DNA from: an uncultured Streptomyces sp.
GTDB taxonomy: Bacteria > Actinomycetota > Actinomycetes > Streptomycetales > Streptomycetaceae
Reading direction: 5' to 3'
Length of the DNA stretch: 64,000 nucleotides
Assembly (NCBI RefSeq): GCF_947488945.1
Contig: NZ_CANLBS010000005.1
Coordinates: 124,001 to 188,000, forward strand
The number at the start of each line of letters is the position of its first letter. The first letter of the stretch is position 1. This document shows positions 52,643-60,417 of the stretch, one piece after another. The translations under genes were made by a program, and so were the position numbers. A model generated the notes under the pieces. That model ran no database searches, was not told the DNA's origin, and worked only from the letters and a program-made list of their open reading frames with translations.

Positions 52643-53517
52643 CGACACCGCGCACCGGGTCCACGGACGCCGGATCCGCACTCTACGTGTTCGCCGTCTG
52701 CCGCGACGCGGATCCGTCCGCCGTGGCGGCGGTCCCCGGGTTCGAGGGCGGTGAGACCGTGCGCACCCTGTCGTTCGGGCCGCTCACCGCGGTGGTGCAG
52801 ACGGTGCCCGCCGCCGACTTCACCGACGAGGTGTGGCAGGCGCGCCTCGGCGACCGGGGCGAACTGGAGCGGTACGCGCGCGCCCACCACGACGTGGTCA
52901 CGGCGGTGGCGGCCTCCGCGCCGACGGTGCCGCTGCCGATGGCGACGCTGTACCACGGGGAGGACAGCGCCCTGACCGCGCTGGCCGACCGGGCCGCCGG
53001 CTTCGAACGGGTGCTGGCCCGGGTGGCGCACCACGCGGAGTGGGGCGTGAAGGTGTACGTACCGGCGTCGCCCGTGCCGGAACCGGAAGCAGAAACGGAA
53101 CCGGAACCGGCACCGGAAGCGGCAGCGGCGCCGGCTCGGAGCGCCGCAGCGGTCGGGAGCGGCCCCGCGGGTCGCACTCCCCCGGCGCCCGGGGCGGGGC
53201 TCGCCTACCTGAATCGCCGGCGCGGCGTGCAGCGGCGGCGCGAGCGGCACCAGGTCGAGGCGGGGCGGGCGGCGGACACGGTGGACGCGGCGTTCCGCGA
53301 GGTCGCCGTCGAGGCGCGCCGGTTGCGTCTGCACGACGCGCAGGACACGGCCGACCGCCGGGTGCACGTCCTCAACGCCACCTATCTGGTGGCCGACGAA
53401 CGTGCCGCCGAACTCGCCCACCTGGCGCGTTCATTGCGGGAGAGCAGCGGCGCGGAAGTGGTCCTGTCGGGGCCCTGGGTGCCGTATTCGTTCGTGGGAG
53501 AGGGAGTGGACGCGTGA
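52639..53517 (+). CDS. gvpL: Gas vesicle protein GvpL (GvpF/L family)
   Basis: 292 residues, ATG in a 4-base overlap, AAGGAG upstream. GvpF/L pattern: ALYVFAVCRDADPSAVAAV, RAHHDVVTAVAASAPTVPLP, and GPWVPYSFVGEGV at the end. A Pro/Glu/Ala-rich insertion (about 146-180) separates the two halves and is probably a flexible linker. It interacts with other accessory Gvps in assembly. Confidence 0.92.
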   Translation: MTTPRTGSTDAGSALYVFAVCRDADPSAVAAVPGFEGGETVRTLSFGPLTAVVQTVPAADFTDEVWQARLGDRGELERYARAHHDVVTAVAASAPTVPLPMATLYHGEDSALTALADRAAGFERVLARVAHHAEWGVKVYVPASPVPEPEAETEPEPAPEAAAAPARSAAAVGSGPAGRTPPAPGAGLAYLNRRRGVQRRRERHQVEAGRAADTVDAAFREVAVEARRLRLHDAQDTADRRVHVLNATYLVADERAAELAHLARSLRESSGAEVVLSGPWVPYSFVGEGVDA

Positions 53518-53741
53518 CCCGTGACCCGGTGCCCTGGAACAAACCCGAGCCGCTGAGCGGGCCCATCGGGGTGCCGCTGGTGGATCTGCTGGACCGGGTG
53601 CTGGCCACCGGGGTGGTGGTGAGCGGGGACCTGGTGATCGCCATCGCGGACGTGCCGCTGGTGCGCGTCTCGCTGCACGCGCTGCTGTCGTCGGTGAACG
53701 AGCGGGTGCCCGCGCCCTGGGCGGACGGCGGGCCGCTGTGA
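53514..53741 (+). CDS. gvpS: Gas vesicle protein GvpS (GvpA homologue)
   Basis: 75 residues, GTG overlapping gvpL by 4 bases. A short GvpA-like domain: PLVDLLDRVLATGVVVSGDL and VIAIADVPLVRVSLHALLSS. It is a minor structural homologue, coupled to gvpK downstream. Confidence 0.9.
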   Translation: MTRDPVPWNKPEPLSGPIGVPLVDLLDRVLATGVVVSGDLVIAIADVPLVRVSLHALLSSVNERVPAPWADGGPL

Positions 53742-54016
53742 CGGCGCAACGGCTGGACCTGGACCGGGACCAGTTGGGGCGTGACCTGGTCACCCTCGTC
53801 CTCACGGTGGTGGAGCTGCTGCGCCAGTTGATGGAGCGGCAGGCGATCCGGCGGGTCGAGCAGGGGGATCTGACCGACGCGCAGGCCGACGAGATCGGCA
53901 CCACGCTGATGCTCCTGGACCAGCGCATGACCGAACTGTGCGAGCAGCACGGCGTACGACCCGAGGATCTCAATCTCGACTTGGGACCGCTGGGCAGCCT
54001 GCTGCCGCGCGACTGA
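53738..54016 (+). CDS. gvpK: Gas vesicle protein GvpK
   Basis: 92 residues, GTG in a 4-base overlap. GvpK pattern: LGRDLVTLVLTVVELLRQLM then EQGDLTDAQADEIGTTLMLL and a PEDLNLDLGPLG end. It is the last gene of the cluster. No gvpN (AAA ATPase) or gvpC is present. Confidence 0.92.
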   Translation: MTAQRLDLDRDQLGRDLVTLVLTVVELLRQLMERQAIRRVEQGDLTDAQADEIGTTLMLLDQRMTELCEQHGVRPEDLNLDLGPLGSLLPRD

Positions 54017-54040
54017 CACCGGGCCCCGAGGAGGGCGACC

Positions 54041-55027
54041 ATGACCGCGACCGGCCTCCGTCCGCCACCCGACCTGCACTCCGCGCCGACGCCGCCGAAG
54101 GCGCGCGGCCCGCTGTCGGCGGCGGTCCTGGACCACCTGCGCGGCGCGGCGCCGGCGCCCGGCCCCGGGGCCGCGGCGGACGCCGAACCGTACGGCGAGG
54201 ACCTGCAGTTGGCGCTGTACACCTGTTACGAGCTGCATTACCGCGGGTTCCGGGGCGTCGATCCGGCGCTGGAGTGGGATCCGCCGCTGCTGGCGGCGCG
54301 CGCGGCGATGGAGGAGCGGTTCCTGTCGGCGCTGCGGCGGGACGCGACACGGGACGAGCCGCTGGACGCCGTGCTCGGCGAGCTGCTGGTGGAGCCGGTG
54401 CACGGCTCCGGCGTGTCGGACTTCCTGAAGGATCGGGGCGAGCTGCGACAGGTGCGTGAGTACGCGGTGCAGCGCTCGCTGTACCACCTCAAGGAGGCCG
54501 ATCCGCATGCCTGGGTGCTGCCCCGGCTGAGCGGGCGGGCCAAGGCGGGGATGGCGGCGATCGAGTACGACGAGTTCGGCGGCGGGCGCGAGGAGCGGGT
54601 GCACGCCCGGCTGTTCGCCGATCTGATGGCGGACCTCGGCCTGGTGACGACGTACGGCCACTACCTCGACGAGGGCAGCGCGGAGATGCTGGCGCTGGTC
54701 AACCTGATGTCGCTGTTCGGGCTGCACCGGGCGCTGCGGGGTGCGCTGGTGGGGCATTTCGCGGCGGTGGAGATCACCTCCTCACCCGCCTCCCGGCGGC
54801 TGGTGCAGGCGATGCGGCGGGTGGGGGCGGGGCCGGCGGCGGAGTTCTTCTACGCCGAGCACGTGGAGGCGGACGCGGTGCACGAGCAGGTGGTGCGCCG
54901 GGACGTGGTCGCCGGGCTGCTGGCCGACGAGCCGGGTCTTGAGGCCGACGTGACCTTCGGCGTCACGGCGACGTCGTTCCTGGAGGACCGGCTGGCGGAC
55001 CGGCTGCTGACCGCCTGGCGGAGCTGA
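54041..55027 (+). CDS. Haem-oxygenase-like di-iron redox protein
   Basis: 328 residues, ATG 24 bases after gvpK. All-helical fold of the iron-containing redox enzyme family (HDO): candidate metal ligands are in CYELHYRGF, YDEFGGGREERVHARL and YAEHVEADAVHEQ, giving the E-x-x-H and D/E-x3-H pattern of two iron sites. Members oxidise or cleave small molecules with dioxygen; specific substrate unknown. Although it directly follows the gas-vesicle cluster, it is probably not part of vesicle assembly. Related genes are often found beside HemK2-type methyltransferases and CDGSH proteins, both present within 5 kb. Confidence 0.83.
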   Translation: MTATGLRPPPDLHSAPTPPKARGPLSAAVLDHLRGAAPAPGPGAAADAEPYGEDLQLALYTCYELHYRGFRGVDPALEWDPPLLAARAAMEERFLSALRRDATRDEPLDAVLGELLVEPVHGSGVSDFLKDRGELRQVREYAVQRSLYHLKEADPHAWVLPRLSGRAKAGMAAIEYDEFGGGREERVHARLFADLMADLGLVTTYGHYLDEGSAEMLALVNLMSLFGLHRALRGALVGHFAAVEITSSPASRRLVQAMRRVGAGPAAEFFYAEHVEADAVHEQVVRRDVVAGLLADEPGLEADVTFGVTATSFLEDRLADRLLTAWRS

Positions 55028-55316
55028 CCGGGGCCGCCACTGGCGCGGCCGATCGTGCCGGGACGGGTCCGGGACGCGGGCCCCGGGAAAGGGGCGTATA
55101 CCGGAAGGGAAGGCCGAAGACCGGCACCCGATCCTGCGGCACATCGCGGCGGGGCCGGTCGGTGAGGCGTGCCCCCTGCACCGGAGCCACGGTTCTCGGC
55201 CCCGGCCGACGCCGGGACCGCGGGCCGCCGGGGAATCCTGCCGCCGGGGTGGTACGCGGCCCCCGGCACGCGGAGCGCGCCCTCACGACCCACGCCCAGA
55301 CATGCGGAGACGCGAC

Positions 55317-56498
55317 ATGAAGGCACTCACCTGGCAGGGCAAGCGGGACGTCCGGATCGAGACGGTCCCCGATCCCCGGATCGAGAAGCCCACGGACGTG
55401 ATCGTGCGGATCACGTCGACCGGTATCTGCGGGTCCGATCTGCATCTCTACGAAGTCCTCGGGCCGTTCCTCGACCCCGGCGACATCCTCGGCCACGAGC
55501 CGATGGGGGTCGTCGAGGAGGTCGGGTCCGACGTCACCGCGCTGGCGGTCGGCGACCGGGTCGTCGTCCCGTTCAACGTGTCCTGCGGCAGTTGCTGGAT
55601 GTGCGACCGGGGCCTGCAGTCCCAGTGCGAGACGACGCAGGTCCGCTCACGCGGCACCGGGGCTTCGTTGTTCGGCTACACCAAGCTCTACGGACAGGTC
55701 CCGGGCGGTCAGGCGGAGTTCCTCCGGGTGCCGTTCGGGAACACGCTGCCGGTGAAGGTCCCGCACGGGCCGCCGGACGACCGGTTCGTGTACCTCTCGG
55801 ACGTCCTGCCCACCGCCTGGCAGGCCGTGGCGTACGCGGACGTGCCGCCGGGCGGCAGCGTGACCGTGCTGGGGCTCGGCCCGATCGGCGACATGGCGGC
55901 CCGGATCGCCCTGCACCGGGGCGCGGGCCTGGTCATCGGGGTGGACCTGGTCCCGGAGCGGCTCGCCAGGGCGCGGGCCCGCGGGGTGAGCACCCTGGAC
56001 CTGCGCGAACACAAGGACGTCGGCGAGGAGGTGCGCAGGCTGACCCATGGGCGGGGGACGGACGCGGTGATCGACGCGGTCGGCATGGAGGCGCACGGCT
56101 CCCCGCTGGCGCACGGCGCGCACAAACTGGTCGGGTACCTGCCGGACGCGCTCGGCGAGAAGCTGATGGAGCACGCGGGCATCGACCGGCTGGCCGCCCT
56201 GCTCACGGCGGTGGACGCAGTGCGGCGCGGCGGAACCGTCTCGGTGTCGGGCGTGTACGGCGGTGCGGCCGATCCGCTGCCGCTGCTGAAGATGTTCGAC
56301 AAGCAGCTGCAGATCCGGATGGGCCAGGCGAACGTGCTGCGCTGGGTGCCCGAGATCCTCCCGCTGCTCGACGACGGGGACCCGCTGGGCGTGGACGACT
56401 TCGCCACCCACCGGCTGCCGCTCGCCCAGGGCCCGGCGGCGTACCGCACGTTCCAGGCCAAGGAGGACGGCATGGTCAAGACGCTGCTGGTGCCGTGA
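55317..56498 (+). CDS. Zinc-dependent alcohol/formaldehyde dehydrogenase-like (MDR) enzyme
   Basis: 393 residues from ATG 55317 (GGAG upstream; an ATG at 55302 is less well placed). MDR zinc enzyme: catalytic zinc in TGICGSDLHLY and GHEPMGVV, structural zinc cysteines in SCGSCWMCDRGLQSQC, and a Rossmann motif LGLGPIGDMAARIA for NAD. Closest in layout to glutathione-independent formaldehyde dehydrogenase or threonine/sorbitol dehydrogenase-like proteins. The operon context is absent (119 bases to the next gene), so substrate remains open. Confidence 0.92.
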   Translation: MKALTWQGKRDVRIETVPDPRIEKPTDVIVRITSTGICGSDLHLYEVLGPFLDPGDILGHEPMGVVEEVGSDVTALAVGDRVVVPFNVSCGSCWMCDRGLQSQCETTQVRSRGTGASLFGYTKLYGQVPGGQAEFLRVPFGNTLPVKVPHGPPDDRFVYLSDVLPTAWQAVAYADVPPGGSVTVLGLGPIGDMAARIALHRGAGLVIGVDLVPERLARARARGVSTLDLREHKDVGEEVRRLTHGRGTDAVIDAVGMEAHGSPLAHGAHKLVGYLPDALGEKLMEHAGIDRLAALLTAVDAVRRGGTVSVSGVYGGAADPLPLLKMFDKQLQIRMGQANVLRWVPEILPLLDDGDPLGVDDFATHRLPLAQGPAAYRTFQAKEDGMVKTLLVP

Positions 56499-56632
56499 CC
56501 GCACGCCCGCCGCACGGGTGATCGCGACGTCACCCAGGGTGATCCCGAGTGGTGCGCCGAGGTGTCCCGGCGCAGCCTGGACGGGGACCGCGCACCGGCG
56601 GACGACGGTGTCCCGGAGAAGGGAACAGCGCG

Positions 56633-57316
56633 ATGACCACCACCGACCTGGCGGCGCTTCCACCGCCCTTCGTCTTCACGTTTCCCGGCGTCTACGCGCC
56701 GCAGCACGACACCCGGCTGCTGATGCGTGCCCTCCAGGACGAGCACATCGCGCCGGGCACCCGGGTGCTGGACCTCGGCACCGGCAGCGGGGCGCTGGCC
56801 ATCAGGGCGGCGCAGCTCGGCGCACGGGTCACGGCGGTGGATCTGGCCCGCCGTGCGGTCGCCACCGCCCGGCTGAACGCCTGGTTCCACCGGCGACGGA
56901 TCGATGTGCGCCGCAGTGACCTGACGGCCGCCGTGGCGGGGCGCACCTACGACCTGCTGCTGTGCAATCCGCCCTACGTCCCGTCCCCCGATCCCGGGCT
57001 GCCCGGTCACGGCGCGGCGCGGGCCTGGGACGCCGGTTCCGACGGGCGGCTGGTTCTGGACCGGGTCTGCGACGGGGCGCGCGCCGCACTGCGTCCCGGC
57101 GGTGTGCTGCTACTGGTGCACTCGGGCCTGTCCGGCACCGGGCGCACGCTGGAGCGGCTGTCACGGGCCGGGCTGCGGGCGACCGTCGTCCACCGGGCGG
57201 TGGTGCCGCTGGGACCGGTGCTGCGCTCGCGCCAGGTGTGGCTGCGGCAGCAGGGTCTGCTGGCCCCCGGCGCCACCACCGAGGAGCTGGTGGTGATCCG
57301 CGCGCGACGGCCCTAG
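56633..57316 (+). CDS. HemK2/MTQ2-family class I methyltransferase
   Basis: 227 residues, ATG with GGAGAAGGGA upstream. SAM motif I VLDLGTGSGALAIRAA and the NPPY catalytic motif (LLLCNPPYVPSP) that N-methylates glutamine in release factors or similar amides. In this actinobacterial subfamily the target need not be the release factor. Neighbours (di-iron protein, CDGSH protein) are the usual company of this family. Confidence 0.88.
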   Translation: MTTTDLAALPPPFVFTFPGVYAPQHDTRLLMRALQDEHIAPGTRVLDLGTGSGALAIRAAQLGARVTAVDLARRAVATARLNAWFHRRRIDVRRSDLTAAVAGRTYDLLLCNPPYVPSPDPGLPGHGAARAWDAGSDGRLVLDRVCDGARAALRPGGVLLLVHSGLSGTGRTLERLSRAGLRATVVHRAVVPLGPVLRSRQVWLRQQGLLAPGATTEELVVIRARRP

Positions 57317-57366
57317 CCGGGCCGGGCGTACGCGCCGACGTCGCGGGCAGGCGAGCTTCCGGGCGG

Positions 57367-57390
57367 CCTCCCGCAGCTGAGCGCGGGAGG
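57367..57390 (+). terminator. Hairpin after the methyltransferase gene
   Basis: An 8-bp perfect stem (CCTCCCGC/GCGGGAGG) with an 8-base loop, 50 bases past the stop and 41 before the next start. Confidence 0.4.
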
Positions 57391-57431
57391 GCGAACGCCG
57401 TCCCGTACCAACACGAGGAAGGGGAAGCCCG

Positions 57432-58322
57432 ATGAGCGAGAACGGGCAGCCGCAGCAGGATCCCACCGAGAAGCACCCGCAGCCCGACCTGCCCCAGCAG
57501 TCGCAGGAGCACCCGGGCACGACCGAGGCCATGGACCCGCGGCCGGACCACGGGGAGGACTCGTACCGGGGCAGCGGTCTGCTGAAGGACCGGCGGGCGG
57601 TCGTGACCGGCGGCGACTCCGGGATCGGCCGGGCAGTGGCGCTGGCCTACGCACGCGAGGGTGCCGACGTCCTGTTCACGCACCTGGCGTCCGAGGAGGA
57701 GGAAGCACGGGAGACCGTGCGCCTCGTGGAGGACGCCGGCCGACGGGCCGTTCCGGTCCAGTGCGACATCCGGGACGAGAAGCAGTGCCGGGCGCTGGTG
57801 GAGCGCGCGGTCGCCGAGTTCGGCCGGATCGACGTGCTGGTGAACAACGCGGCGTACCAGATGTCGCAGCCGGACGGGATCGCCGCGATCTCCACCGAGC
57901 AGTTCGACCGGGTGGTGCGGACCAACCTGTACGGGATGTTCTGGCTCTGCAAGATGGCGCTGCCGCACATCCCGGCGGGCGGCTCCATCATCAACACCAC
58001 GTCGGTGCAGGCCTACAAGCCCAGCCCGCACCTGCTGGACTACGCCATGACCAAGGGAGCCATCGCCACCTTCACCCAGGGGCTCGCACAGATGCTGGCC
58101 GAGGACGGGATCCGGGTGAACGCGGTCGCTCCGGGGCCGGTGTGGACCCCGCTGATCCCGGCGACGATGCCGGACACCTCGGAGTTCGGCAAGCAGAGCC
58201 CGCTGGGCCGGCCGGCCCAGCCCGCCGAGATGGCGCCCGCCTACGTGTTCCTCGCCTCGGAACAAGCGAGCTACATCACGGCCGAGATCATGAACGCCAC
58301 CGGCGGCACTCCGCTGCCGTAG
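57432..58322 (+). CDS. General-stress-type SDR oxidoreductase (YdaD/YhdF-like)
   Basis: 296 residues, ATG with GAGGAAGGGGA upstream. A 45-residue Gln/Pro-rich N-terminal extension, then GGDSGIGRAVALAYAREGAD, NNAAYQ, and the catalytic Ser plus Y-x3-K in NTTSVQAYKPSPHLLDYAMT followed by KGA. The N-terminal extension and the sequence are those of the stress-induced SDRs of the glucose-dehydrogenase-like group (GSP39/YdaD in Bacillus). Likely reduces reactive carbonyls under osmotic stress. Confidence 0.9.
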   Translation: MSENGQPQQDPTEKHPQPDLPQQSQEHPGTTEAMDPRPDHGEDSYRGSGLLKDRRAVVTGGDSGIGRAVALAYAREGADVLFTHLASEEEEARETVRLVEDAGRRAVPVQCDIRDEKQCRALVERAVAEFGRIDVLVNNAAYQMSQPDGIAAISTEQFDRVVRTNLYGMFWLCKMALPHIPAGGSIINTTSVQAYKPSPHLLDYAMTKGAIATFTQGLAQMLAEDGIRVNAVAPGPVWTPLIPATMPDTSEFGKQSPLGRPAQPAEMAPAYVFLASEQASYITAEIMNATGGTPLP

Positions 58323-58413
58323 CGGGTCCGGCACACGGCCCGTACGAGGCACGGCGGTGAAGGAGAGGGGTTCCGGCGGGCGCCGGGACCGGGACGACGA
58401 AGGAGGAGCGGCG

Positions 58414-58740
58414 ATGCCCGCAGGTTCGAACCGCAAGCGTGAGCGTCAGTACGAGCACATCAAGGAGAGCGCCGAGAAGCGCGGCACGTCCGAGGGGCGG
58501 GCGAAGGAGATCGCCGCCCGGACGGTGAACAAGGAGCGCGCCCGCTCCGGTGAGTCGAAGACCGCGAGCCGGACTTCGTTGAAGGATCCGAAGTCGTCGT
58601 CGCAGCGGGGCGGTGAGCGTTCGCACAGCGGCGCGCAGGGGCCGACGCGGGACCAGCTCTACGAAGAGGCGAAGAAGAAGAACGTCCGGGGGCGTTCGTC
58701 GATGAGCAAGGACGAGCTGCGCAAGGCCGTCGGTCGCTGA
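58414..58740 (+). CDS. Small basic protein with Rho-N-like C-terminus
   Basis: 108 residues, ATG with an excellent AAGGAGG site. Two parts: a Lys/Arg/Ser-rich helix (EHIKESAEKRGTSEGRAKEI, KERARSG) annotated in related genomes as plasmid stabilization, and a C-terminal TRDQLYEEAKKKNVRGRSSM stretch followed by SKDELRKAVG, which matches a Rho N-terminal/SAP-like nucleic-acid module. Probably an RNA or DNA binding stress protein. Convergent with the CDGSH gene. Confidence 0.8.
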   Translation: MPAGSNRKRERQYEHIKESAEKRGTSEGRAKEIAARTVNKERARSGESKTASRTSLKDPKSSSQRGGERSHSGAQGPTRDQLYEEAKKKNVRGRSSMSKDELRKAVGR

Positions 58741-58751
58741 CCGGATCCGCA

Positions 58752-58791
58752 GCCGGTCAGCCGGGGCCGGTCAGCCGGGGCCGGTCAGCGG
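58752..58791. repeat. Short 14-bp tandem repeat
   Basis: GCCGGTCAGCCGGG is repeated from 58752 and 58766 and partly from 58780; the third copy runs into the stop codon of the CDGSH gene. It sits between convergent genes. Confidence 0.7.
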
Positions 58792-59039
58792 CTCGCCGCC
58801 GGGGGCGGGGCGCCGCCGCTGCCCGCGGGCCGCTCGGGCTTGGCGCGGCGGCGGTGGCTGGTGTCGCACCAGGGGTAGAGGCGGCTCCGGCGGCAGGCGC
58901 ACAGGGCGACGACGAAGCGGTCGGAGACCACGGTGCGGCCGTCCGCGGTGGTCACCTCGACCGGTCCCTCCAGCAGCACCGGGCCGTCGTTTTCCAGGGA
59001 GGCGCGGACCCGGCACGGGTGTTCAGGTCGGTGGGCCAC
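58785..59039 (-). CDS. CDGSH iron-sulfur domain protein
   Basis: 84 residues, GTG start with GAAGGGCGG upstream. CDGSH cluster motif ALCACRRSRLYPWCDTSH carries the C-x-C-x-n-C...H pattern of three Cys and one His for a 2Fe-2S cluster, here with DTSH in place of DGSH/DGTH. A single-copy MitoNEET-like motif, soluble. It may serve as an electron or cluster partner for the di-iron protein at 54041. Confidence 0.88.
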   Translation of the reverse strand: MAHRPEHPCRVRASLENDGPVLLEGPVEVTTADGRTVVSDRFVVALCACRRSRLYPWCDTSHRRRAKPERPAGSGGAPPPAASR

Positions 59040-59171
59040 GGTGTCCGCCCTTCGTCGGCGGCCGCGCGGGGCGGCCGGGCGGCGGGGTCCGGCACGCGGA
59101 CCGCGGACGCCGCCCTCCGATCCTCGCGCCGGCCGCCCGGCTCCGCACCCCGGGGCCGGTGGGCCGGCGCC

Positions 59172-60110
59172 TCAGGCCCCGCGGGACTCCACCGCCGCGA
59201 CGGCCGCCAGCAAGGCGTCGCGGCCGATCGCGTCCGTGCGGGCCGCCCCGACGGTGCAGGCGTACGCCCCGGCGACGGCACCGTAAAGCCCGCACCGCTC
59301 CGGGGGTTCGCCGTCGAGATGGCCCAGCAGGAAGCCGGCGGCGAAGGCGTCGCCGGCGCCGTTGGAGTCGACGACGGGGGCCGGCGGTGCGACGGCGGGC
59401 AGGTGGGTGACCCGGTCGTCGGCCAGCAGGCGGGCCCCGTCCGCGCCGGCGGTGGCGACCACGAGGCGGGCCCTGCCCTGTTCCACGATCCGGCGCATGG
59501 TGCGCACGGGGTCGGCGAGCGCCGTCGCGGAGACGAAGACGATGTCCGCCCGGCGGGCGAACGCCTCGTGGTAGGGGTTCTCCCCGTCCCAGTCGTGCAG
59601 GTCGGTGGAGACGGTCACCCCCTCCTCCTCCAGCAGCGGCAGCGCCCCGGCGCACGGATGCGTGATCGAGACGTGGACGTGCCGGGAGGCGCGGGCCAGG
59701 GTGCGCAGCGTCTCCTCCGGGAACCGGTCGGTGTCGCGTCCGCGGCTGTCGTCGTAGAGGGAGAGCCGCCGGCCGTCCGGGCCCACCAGGTTGACCGCGC
59801 GCTTGGTGCCGCCTGCCGCCCGTACCCCGGTGAGGGGGATGGCGCGCTCGTGGTGGAGTGCGCGCACCAGGTCGCCCTCGTGGTCGTCGCCGAGCATGTC
59901 CAGATGGTGGACGCGCAGGCCGAGCGTGTGCAACGCCACGGAGACGAAGTCCCCGGTCTGCCCGGCACGGCTCTCGATGCCCGGCCGGATCATGTAGCTG
60001 TCGGCGTACGGCAGGGGAAGTTCCGGCACGTGCACGATGGTGTCGACGCCTGCGCCGCCGAGGACGAGGACGTCGTACTCGGTGGCCGTGGCGCCGTTTT
60101 CGCTGGTCAA
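59172..60110 (-). CDS. PfkB-family carbohydrate kinase
   Basis: 312 residues from TTG 60110, chosen because GGGGGAG lies 7 bases upstream; the open frame beyond it has no kinase sequence. Ribokinase fold: DVLVLGGAGVDTIVHVPELP at the start, SRAGQTGDFVSVALHTLG for sugar binding and the anion hole/catalytic base DSNGAGDAFAAGFLLGH near the C-terminus. It phosphorylates a sugar or nucleoside with ATP; the exact substrate is not assignable. Divergent from fprA. Confidence 0.9.
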   Translation of the reverse strand: MTSENGATATEYDVLVLGGAGVDTIVHVPELPLPYADSYMIRPGIESRAGQTGDFVSVALHTLGLRVHHLDMLGDDHEGDLVRALHHERAIPLTGVRAAGGTKRAVNLVGPDGRRLSLYDDSRGRDTDRFPEETLRTLARASRHVHVSITHPCAGALPLLEEEGVTVSTDLHDWDGENPYHEAFARRADIVFVSATALADPVRTMRRIVEQGRARLVVATAGADGARLLADDRVTHLPAVAPPAPVVDSNGAGDAFAAGFLLGHLDGEPPERCGLYGAVAGAYACTVGAARTDAIGRDALLAAVAAVESRGA

Positions 60111-60417
60111 GGTGGTACTCCCCCGCGTCGGGACCGCTCGGTGCGCAAGCGAGTCAAGCAGCGGGGCAGTGCTGCCGCAATGACTTGCGGAGAATTTCGG
60201 AAACTTCTTGCCGACTGCGCGCGGGGGTTCTGCGGGTGCGCGCCGCCCGTCCCCGGAGCCCCGCACCGAACCGTTCCACGGGGTGCGATCCCCACCCCGG
60301 TAGCGACCTCCGCCGCTGGACGACATAGCGTGTACCGGGGTGTAGTAAGTCAAGCCTTACTTTCACCCGACCGTGTACCGCGTTCGACCGCCCCAGGAAC
60401 GAAGGAACTAGAGCCCC
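60111..60417. promoter_or_regulatory. Divergent control region between the PfkB gene and fprA
   Basis: 307 bases. The noteworthy element is an AGTAAG/CTTACT inverted repeat at 60344-60361, 56 bases before the fprA start (separate entry). The rest is GC-rich with no gene. Confidence 0.4.
60344..60361. promoter_or_regulatory. Inverted repeat operator candidate before fprA
   Basis: AGTAAG-N6-CTTACT, perfect 6-bp arms. The shape and AT content are like metalloregulator (DtxR- or Fur-type) sites but it does not match the known consensus closely. Its place suggests iron or redox control of the ferredoxin reductase. Confidence 0.4.
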
